Shown piece by piece: positions 8,644 through 14,195 of a DNA stretch of 14,195 bases. Made by a program: the position numbers and the translations under genes. Each line of letters opens with the position of its first letter. Within the stretch, counting starts at the first letter, position 1. Location: assembly GCA_021029095.1 (NCBI GenBank), contig JAJOHG010000560.1, forward strand, positions 1-14,195. The letters run 5' to 3'. Under the pieces are notes generated by a model that had not been told where the DNA came from, ran no database searches, and was given only the letters and a program-made list of their open reading frames with translations. The stretch is from Phellopilus nigrolimitatus (taxonomy: Eukaryota; Basidiomycota; Agaricomycetes; Hymenochaetales; Hymenochaetaceae).

Positions 8644-10790
8644 ATGTTCAAGAAACCGCTCGACGACCTCAAAACCTCAGGTCCGCAGCGCGCGCCATGC
8701 TTTCAGTTTTACTCAGTTAACGTCGCCGTGTAGCGCCGCTAAGGAACTCGGATCGGAGAAAGCTCAAGTTGCGCGTGCTCCAAGACTTTGCTCTCACTGA
8801 CGCACAACCCGAGGCTGGCGACCTCCTCGTTCCCGACGGCCTGCAGTCCGTCAAGTTCACCACGCACACCGGGGAGCCAGGTGTATGTTCCGACTCTCTA
8901 TGTGCTTGAGATGTGAATAAAGTCTGATGACTGTAGCTCAGGTCGCATACCTCTCTTCAGATGGAGAGCCCCTTTGGTTTACGGTCGGTAAAGGGAACAC
9001 CGACCTCATTCCGACAAGTACGTTTCTCATGATCTGTTCTCGCTTATTCCACATATAACTCCAGCTAACCTCTCTACTCAGTCTACACGCTCTGGAAACA
9101 CCAGCGCCTCGTCCCCTTCCTCTCCACGCCCTCCATCGTCATCCCCATTCTCATAGGCGGCGCCGACCTCATGGTCGCCGGAGGTGAGTGCGCGTCCCCC
9201 ATCTGCGTGCCCCGCTGACCCGCGCCGGTCAGCAAGTCGTCGAGCACACCGGCGGCCTCCGCACGGGGCAGCTCGTCGCCGTGACGTGCTACACGCCCGG
9301 CGCCATCGGCGCGCCGCTCGCCGTCGGGCGCATGGCCGTGTCCGACGTCCAGCTGCGCGCGGACGGCGCGAAGGGCAAGGCGGTGAACATCCTGCACGTC
9401 ATCAAGGACAAGCTCTGGGAGATGGGCAGCCGCGGCGACCCGCCCGACCCGATGCCGTACAAGGTTCCGTCCGAGGGCGCTGAGGGCGAGCAAGAGCCCG
9501 GGGAGGAACGAGGGGCAGCGGCCCTCGCGCCTGCAGATGAGACGACGCCGCTTCCGCCTTCGGATGCTGACGAGCCGGTTGAAGGCGGGCCTGAAGATGA
9601 ACTGCCGCCTCTGGGCCCTCACGGCAAGTCCTCAGTAAGTTACGTCCTCTGAGGTCCTTACGTCTCCCCAGATGTATCTTCGATTTTGCGCTCCGCACTC
9701 CTGCAAGCGATTCGCACATCCATCGCCGCCCTCCCGCCCGCCTCCTTCCCCATCCCCTCCACACTCTTCTACACCGCGCACATCCTCCCTGCGCGTCCAG
9801 CCCACGCCTCGGGGCCTACGCCCATCGACATCAAGCACTCCTCCCATAAGAATCTCACGGCCTTCCTCAAGTCCGCCGAAAAGGAGGGCCTCCTGCGCCT
9901 GAAGGAGTCGAAGGGCAAGGGCGGCGGCGATGTGCACGTCCTCTCCGTGTCCGCCGCCCACCCCGATGCCGCGGCGCACCGCGTGTACCGCACTCTCGGC
10001 GAGGCCGAGGCGAAGCGCGAGAAGCGCGAGGAACGCGAGGCTGCAGAGGCGAGCAAGCCCCACGAGATGGCAGTAATTGAGCTGTGGAAGCCACATCAGC
10101 AGAGCATACGCCTGTTCGAAGAGGGCGAGAAGGAGTACGCGTTTTATATTTTATTTCATACACGCTCATGCTGAACGTGCATCTGTTCTTAGCTCGACGG
10201 CGCTGTACACGCTCCCGGAAGTCAAGGCGATCCTGAACGCGTACATCACCGCGAAGTCGCTCGTAAATCCGCACCAACAGCAATTTATCAACATCGACGA
10301 CCTCCTGCGCGGCGTGCTCGTTACCAAGGGCAACGACGTGCCGGAGTTCACGAAGCGCGACGAGCTCACGCGCCGCCTGCTCGAGAAGATGCAGCCGTGG
10401 TACCGCATCGAGGCGGACGGCCAGGACCCCGTGCTCAAGTGCGTTCTGTCACGCGCGCTTAATCTTCTCTTTCGCTTAAACTACCCCGTCCACAACAGGA
10501 AGGGCAAACTCGAGCCCATCTCCGTCGCCGTGAAGCTGCGCCAGGGGCGGAAGGCGTGCACGCTCATCACGGGCTTCGAGCCGTACGGCCTCGCGGCGGA
10601 CGCGCTGGCCGAAGCGCTGCGCCGTGCGTGCGCGTCGGCGACGGCCGTCGCGCCGCTTCCCGGCAAGAACGCCGGGCTCGAGGTCATGGTGCAGGGCCGC
10701 CAGATCAAGGCCGTCGCGGAGCTGCTCCTCGCGCGCGGCGTCCCGAAGAAGTGGGTCGAGACGGCCGACTTGACGGAGAAGAAGAAATAG
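8644..10790 (+). CDS. TMA64: eIF2D / ligatin (yeast TMA64) translation factor
   Basis: A ribosome-associated factor that delivers tRNA to, and recycles, 40S subunits. Exons: 8644-8680, 8734-8882, 8942-9017, 9082-9183, 9237-about 9638, 9672-10134, 10193-10438, 10499-10790; about 588 residues, near the family norm. Residues 1-120 match the N-terminal pre-PUA region (MFKKPLDDLKTS..., VAYLSSDGEPLWF, TLWKHQRLVPF). The PUA region follows (HTGGLRTGQLVAVTCYTPGA), then an acidic linker. Next are a winged-helix-like part (VSSILRSALLQAI) and a SWIB/MDM2-like part (ALYTLPEVKAILNAYI). The C-terminal SUI1 domain (KGKLEPISVAVKLRQGRKAC...) resembles eIF1. The exon 5/6 junction is unresolved. The strong donor GTAAGT at 9635 leaves a 37-base intron and puts exon 6 out of frame by one base. 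The weaker donor GTTACG at 9639 restores frame with a 33-base intron. A partial broken copy lies at 4340-4840. Confidence 0.93.
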
Positions 10791-11182
10791 GAAGTGAGTC
10801 GTGGTGGAAGCAAAAGAGGTGTATGGTGTAATTCTGTAAGCTGGCATGCCAAATTTATCTGTTGGTTTGTTGAGATTGACTTTGAACAGATTTGAAAGAA
10901 GTTTTGTATTACTTAGCCTTGCAACATGATCTGTAAATCCTGCTCTTTGAATGTTTGGCCACTTCGCCCTCGCCTCCCTGCACTCAAACGGGACATCCTC
11001 GGAGAAATGGACTCAATCTTTTGAATCCAGAATCTGCTACGCCTTCAAATACATTGCGTCCCGCATCGAAGGCTACGATGTAATTTCTGTTTTTGGCTAT
11101 ATTGATTCAATTAGACTCATTTACAATTTGGAACCCAGATTAGCTTTGCTTGGGTGCATGCTTGTTTTCTCACTGCAACACA
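10791..11182. other. intergenic between eIF2D and the phosphoesterase gene
   Basis: A 392-base AT-richer stretch with the 3' region of eIF2D followed by upstream DNA of the next gene. The short open frame here starts without a convincing codon and shows no recognisable protein. Nothing else seen. Confidence 0.45.
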
Positions 11183-11198
11183 CCAATGGCTATATATA
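11183..11198 (+). promoter_or_regulatory. CCAAT and TATA elements of the phosphoesterase gene
   Basis: CCAAT at 11183-11187 is followed directly by TATATATA at 11191-11198. The chosen ATG at 11354 is about 155 bases downstream. The leader would contain at least two earlier ATGs (near 11214 and 11227), so either a short upstream frame or a later start site is likely. Confidence 0.5.
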
Positions 11199-11353
11199 GC
11201 GCAGAGCAAACTAGATGACCAGGATTATGATTGGAGTATTTAAGAAGTGGACGTTTTATCCACTGGCCTTTTCATCTAACAATTCCTTTCAAACAATTTA
11301 AATTTGAACACTTCACGACACCACAGGAGCCAACTCCCAAGAAACAGCCCTCT

Positions 11354-12223
11354 ATGTCTCCTTCGCTCGTCGACAAAACAGCCCGGAGGCTCTATGCAAT
11401 GTCAACCGGCGGCTCCTCAAAAATCCCAGAACAGCCCAAAGGCATTCGCGTCGTGTGCATCTCTGATACACACGGTGATCAAGATGAACTACCGCCTTTC
11501 CCCGAGGGCGACATTCTGATCCACGCGGGCGACCTGACCACCCGTGGGACAGAAGAAGAGGTCGACGCCGCCCTGGCCTGGCTCCAAGCGCAAAGCCACC
11601 AACACAAGATCTACATCGGCGGAAATCATGATTTCTGTCTGACTGACCCCGAAGTGCAGGCGCGCTTCGTCGCGAAGTACCCTGGGTTGACGTTCCTCCA
11701 GGACTCCACCACTTCGGTGACGGTGCGCGGGCGTACGCTGCGCATCTACGGCAACGCGCAGACGCCATTGCGCCCCGGCGGCGGCGGCTACAACGCATTC
11801 AAGTTCCCGTACATCGCGCCGAAGGACGAGCCTGCGGGCGCCGCGCGCGCGTGGCGGAACGTCCCTACGGACGCGGATGTGCTCGTGACGCACACCCCGC
11901 CCGCGCACCACCTCGACGAGGGGTATGGCTGCGCGGGCCTCCTGCACACCGTGTGGCGCGTGCGCCCGCGCTTGCACGTGTTTGGGCACGTACACAACGC
12001 GCGCGGCACCGAGCGTGTCCGGTGGACGAAGGCGCAACGTGCCTTCGAGCGCATCGCGAACGGGCTCGGCGGGTTGGCGGACTTGGCACCCATTTCTCGC
12101 GCGGCCGCGGCGAGAGTGGCATCTGGGGGCTGGGCCAAGGGGGATACGATCATGGCAAATGTTGCTTCTAACAGGAGGCCCCCCCTACCCCCTTTTCGGG
12201 GCGCGATGGTTTTCGTTATCTAA
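11354..12223 (+). CDS. calcineurin-like metallophosphoesterase (MPPED/UPF0046-like)
   Basis: A single-exon gene for a two-metal phosphoesterase of 289 residues; the natural substrate is unknown. Family motifs are in order: DTH at 38-40 (SDTHG), D60 in GDLTT, GNHD at 90-93, H180 in VTHTPP, and GHVH at 211-214. This is the complete metal-binding set, and THTPP plus FGHVH point to the MPPED1/2-like branch rather than PP1/PP2B. There is no signal peptide or membrane segment, so it is probably cytosolic. The open frame extends 41 codons upstream of 11354 but without an in-frame ATG. ATG 11354 (MSPSLVDKTARRL) was chosen; ATG 11399 (MSTGGSSKIPEQPKG) is an alternative just before the catalytic domain. 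The C terminus (RRPPLPPFRGAMVFVI) is proline-rich but ends with the hydrophobic strand usual in the family. Confidence 0.9.
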   Translation: MSPSLVDKTARRLYAMSTGGSSKIPEQPKGIRVVCISDTHGDQDELPPFPEGDILIHAGDLTTRGTEEEVDAALAWLQAQSHQHKIYIGGNHDFCLTDPEVQARFVAKYPGLTFLQDSTTSVTVRGRTLRIYGNAQTPLRPGGGGYNAFKFPYIAPKDEPAGAARAWRNVPTDADVLVTHTPPAHHLDEGYGCAGLLHTVWRVRPRLHVFGHVHNARGTERVRWTKAQRAFERIANGLGGLADLAPISRAAAARVASGGWAKGDTIMANVASNRRPPLPPFRGAMVFVI

Positions 12224-12510
12224 GCAACTTGTTTTTAATTGCGCAATGTAATTATGCTAAGCAATATAACTGCATGTGCTACTTATGCCTCATCGTATAG
12301 CCAGTACTTTTGCAGCACCAAATTAAAAAGATCTTCGAATACCTAAGATGCTTTCAATACGTCTTCAATACGAGTGCAATTGGTATACTACACCTGAATC
12401 TTACGTTGGTTGCTTCAATTGACACACGCAGAGTAATTAGTAATTTCAAAAATTGGCCAGACTCAGGAAAACTGGAGTGTGGAAGGGAAGATATGAATTG
12501 TACTGGTGAA
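12224..12510. other. intergenic, convergent 3' ends
   Basis: 287 AT-rich bases between the phosphoesterase (+) and the unknown gene (-). It probably holds both 3' untranslated regions. The open frame inside it resembles nothing known. Confidence 0.45.
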
Positions 12511-13206
12511 TCAAAGCCGAACATCTAGATCAATCTGCCAGACCCCGTCAAAAGTGTTATTGAATCCACGGATATAGACGTTGTTCTTGGTTAAACCATT
12601 TGGGCCGCGGCAAATTTCATACACTTGGGCGTCAGCCGAGACTACACTGTTGGAGCACACCTGTTAACAAGCCGTGTTTTATGGTTAGTCATCGCGAGGG
12701 AGAAAAAGAGGTGTATGCGGAGCCACCTCGATGTAGTCCGCCAATTGTTCTCCAACCGCTCCGACGAACCCCGCCAGGGTGGTGTAATGCATGATCAAGT
12801 ACTGCTTCACTTGGTGCCTAGTTATAACATGGGAGTATCCAGGCCACTTGAAAGGAAATTAGAGAACCCGACACGCGAAAGCAGAAAAGCCACATGCACG
12901 TACGTTGACGCAAACCAAAATTTCAGGTCGTCCTACGAGCGGAGCAACAGGCTGACCGGCACCCACGATCTTATTTAATGCTTCGGGAAGACAAGCTTCG
13001 GACACACTTATTCCGGACATGAGACTGCCGCGTTTCTGGACGCTGAAGGGGGGCCGGACGGTTTCGAAACTTGTGGCAAAGATTCTTAGTTTTCCTGCGT
13101 CCCGGAGAATGCTCTGCGGGAGGTTAGTGCTATGAGGGTAATAGATATCAGCTGAAAAGACGTGTTGTAAGGAGTCGCGAACGCACATGGGACCAATGCG
13201 GGCCAT
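12511..13206 (-). CDS. unknown three-exon protein of 186 residues
   Basis: I do not recognise this protein. Exons, low to high: 12511-12660, 12727-12846, 12916-13206 (150, 120 and 291 bases), all in phase 0, giving 186 residues. The start lies in ACCATGG, a strong initiation context, about 115 bases below a TATA element. The intron at 12661-12726 has a textbook GACTAAC branch site and a GTTAACAG end. The intron at 12847-12915 has an unusual GTTTGC donor. Parts with protein-like composition include SEACLPEALNKIVGAGQPVA, WPGYSHVITRHQVKQYLIMH and a C terminus ending VYIRGFNNTFDGVWQIDLDV. There are four Cys, two of them in VCSNS and EICRG in the last exon. No signal peptide or membrane segment is evident, and an N-terminal extension cannot be excluded. 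Confidence 0.6.
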
Positions 13207-13347
13207 GGTTTTCACGATTTTGGTGGGGCTTTAGTTTGCGTGGCAAGGGGTATGTGACTGCGTAGACACAGAGGATAGCGCCAGAAGTTGGGCGGGACGT
13301 TTAATAGTGAAGTGAGGGACTGAGATGGGAAACCGTTGCTGGGAGGG

Positions 13348-13355
13348 ATTATATA
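13348..13355 (-). promoter_or_regulatory. TATA box of the unknown gene
   Basis: The minus strand reads TATATAAT here, 142 bases before the ATG at 13206. This spacing fits a start site near 13320 and a leader of about 115 bases. Confidence 0.5.
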
Positions 13356-13790
13356 CGAAACGCAGTGTGGCTTGGACATCTAAGGGCGGCAATGGTCACA
13401 GCAATCGCTTTGATGAACCCACATTTTTTGGACAATGTCACTAAGCGAATACGAAGCCACAAGCTCCAGTAAGCTGTGAGCCGAGACCACATTCATCCTT
13501 GTTTTCAGAGCAATTTTTTTTAGCCCCCGACAATGGATACGCTTAGAATGCAGTCGAAAAGACCGCGCCTAGTCCACAGCTTTTGACTGTGCGCATTTGT
13601 TTGCAGCCACTTTGCCAAATGTATGTGTTTCCTTCTTCGCCAGACAATGATTTTAGACAAGCGGAAATGCTGCGATTTGGGTTGTTAGAATCCAAGCCGG
13701 CGGAGTCCCGAGCCGAGTGCGCACCGGTTGCGTGCTCGGGCGGCGAGGTCACGAGCGCATCGTCTCGGCTCAGCGAGCCCGAGGCTCACT
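13356..13790. other. divergent intergenic region
   Basis: Upstream DNA of the minus-strand unknown gene and of the plus-strand transcript that begins near 14027. It contains a T8 run at 13513-13520 and a weak inverted repeat (CTCGGGC near 13735, GCCCGAG near 13777). The open frame at 13583-13993 has no ATG at its start and shows no recognisable protein. Confidence 0.4.
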
Positions 13791-14026
13791 GGACCGCGAT
13801 TGGCTGGCCCGCGATCTCGGTTCACCCGCGCGCCACTCGCACACCACCCCCGCTCGCTGTCCGAGCCCCCTCGTTTTACAGTGCCGAGATAGATAGTTAT
13901 TTACTCATCATTTATGTGTCTTTATCTCCCTTTATCGTCCCCCCTTTCTTTCGTAGCATAAAAGCGGCTCTCCGCAGCCCCGAAAACCCGTAGTATAAAA
14001 AGCCTGTTTATTCTTTCGGCCACCTC
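13791..14026 (+). promoter_or_regulatory. promoter of a plus-strand gene leaving the window
   Basis: An inverted CCAAT box (ATTGG, 13799-13803) is followed by a pyrimidine-rich stretch (TTTATCTCCCTTTATCGTCC, from 13920) and two TATA-like elements, ATAAAAG near 13959 and TATAAAA at 13994-14000. The second lies 33 bases before CTCAGACG at 14025-14032, a good place for a transcription start. The repeat described next begins exactly there. Confidence 0.6.
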
Positions 14027-14056
14027 AGACGTTCGCATACCGCGCAAACGACTGAG
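14027..14056 (+). repeat. 30-base direct repeat, block A, copy 1 (putative first exon)
   Basis: This 30-base block is identical to 14149-14178. It starts about 33 bases after a TATA box, so it may be the first, non-coding exon of a transcript. It ends ACTGAG and is followed by GTGAGC, a good donor. Confidence 0.9.
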
Positions 14057-14116
14057 GTGAGCTTTCGGACATTATAATGTTCTATCATACTTTTGCTTAT
14101 TACTTCATTAAACTAG
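14057..14116 (+). other. 60-base intron-like sequence between blocks A and B
   Basis: Begins GTGAGC, ends ACTAG, is AT-rich and has the length of the other introns in this window. In the second copy of the repeat the flanking blocks are joined with exactly this sequence absent. Confidence 0.7.
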
Positions 14117-14133
14117 TCTACGTTGTACTAGGT
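14117..14133 (+). repeat. 17-base direct repeat, block B, copy 1
   Basis: TCTACGTTGTACTAGGT, identical to the last 17 bases of the window. It follows the intron-like sequence directly and would be the beginning of a second exon. Confidence 0.85.
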
Positions 14134-14148
14134 TAGTTTCCGATATAA

Positions 14149-14195
14149 AGACGTTCGCATACCGCGCAAACGACTGAGTCTACGTTGTACTAGGT
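14149..14195 (+). repeat. second copy of blocks A and B, joined without the intron-like sequence
   Basis: 14149-14178 is an exact copy of block A and 14179-14195 an exact copy of block B, with nothing between them. The window ends inside or at the end of block B, so the full extent of this copy is unknown. It is what a copy of the spliced transcript would look like. Confidence 0.85.

Noticed and set aside
8142..8720. Plus-strand open frame of 192 codons
   Set aside because: It begins with GTG, runs through the shared promoter and reads the eIF2D first exon in the wrong frame. Its composition is not protein-like.
9083..9622. Minus-strand open frame of 179 codons
   Set aside because: It is antisense to eIF2D exons 4 and 5, which are supported by family motifs, and has no features of its own.
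10951..11199. Plus-strand open frame of 82 codons
   Set aside because: It lies in AT-rich intergenic DNA, ends in the TATA box of the next gene and shows no recognisable protein.
11489..12037. Minus-strand open frame of 182 codons
   Set aside because: Antisense to the phosphoesterase gene with its full motif set; Arg/Val-rich shadow.
13583..13993. Plus-strand open frame of 136 codons before the window-end promoter
   Set aside because: No ATG at its start, no recognisable motif, and it covers the CCAAT and TATA elements of the next transcript.
1..14195. tRNA genes, transposase or reverse-transcriptase genes, CRISPR-like arrays
   Set aside because: I looked for tRNA box sequences, transposon protein motifs, terminal repeats and regularly spaced repeats, and saw none that hold up. 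The only clear short repeats are at 14027-14195, and two copies do not make an array.

Overview
The window looks like nuclear DNA of a filamentous basidiomycete, probably a wood-associated Agaricomycete. This is inferred from genes split by many 50-70 base introns (13 exons in one P450 gene), GC-rich coding sequence, and the mix of a P450 and a GH17 cell-wall glucanase with ordinary housekeeping genes. I ran no database search. Exon models come from reading frames, splice signals and family motifs.

Layout, left to right. Bases 1-609 are the 3' end of a GH17 beta-glucanase gene (+), with an apparent one-base frameshift near its end. Bases 804-3093 hold a complete cytochrome P450 gene (-) whose 13 exons sum to exactly 524 codons; one intron needs a GC donor and one exon is only 14 bases. 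About 1.2 kb follows without a recognisable gene, although it contains intron-like pieces on the minus strand. Bases 4340-4840 (-) carry a broken partial copy of the eIF2D gene whose intact version lies 3.8 kb away on the other strand. Then come a Kes1/Osh4-type oxysterol-binding protein gene (-, 5105-6882), an NHP6-type HMG-box gene (-, 7472-8071), the full eIF2D gene (+, 8644-10790), a calcineurin-like metallophosphoesterase (+, 11354-12223) and a three-exon gene of unknown function (-, 12511-13206).

The last 400 bases are a promoter-like stretch on the plus strand with a TATA box at 13994. It leads into a short duplicated segment. The upstream copy has a 30-base block and a 17-base block separated by a 60-base GT...AG intron-like sequence. 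The downstream copy has the same two blocks joined with that sequence cleanly absent. It looks like a spliced-RNA copy beside its own source, and it is the most unusual structure in the window.

The genes do not form an evident pathway. Lipid-transfer, chromatin, translation and phosphoesterase genes sit side by side as is usual in fungal genomes. NHP6 and eIF2D are divergent and share a 572-base upstream region.
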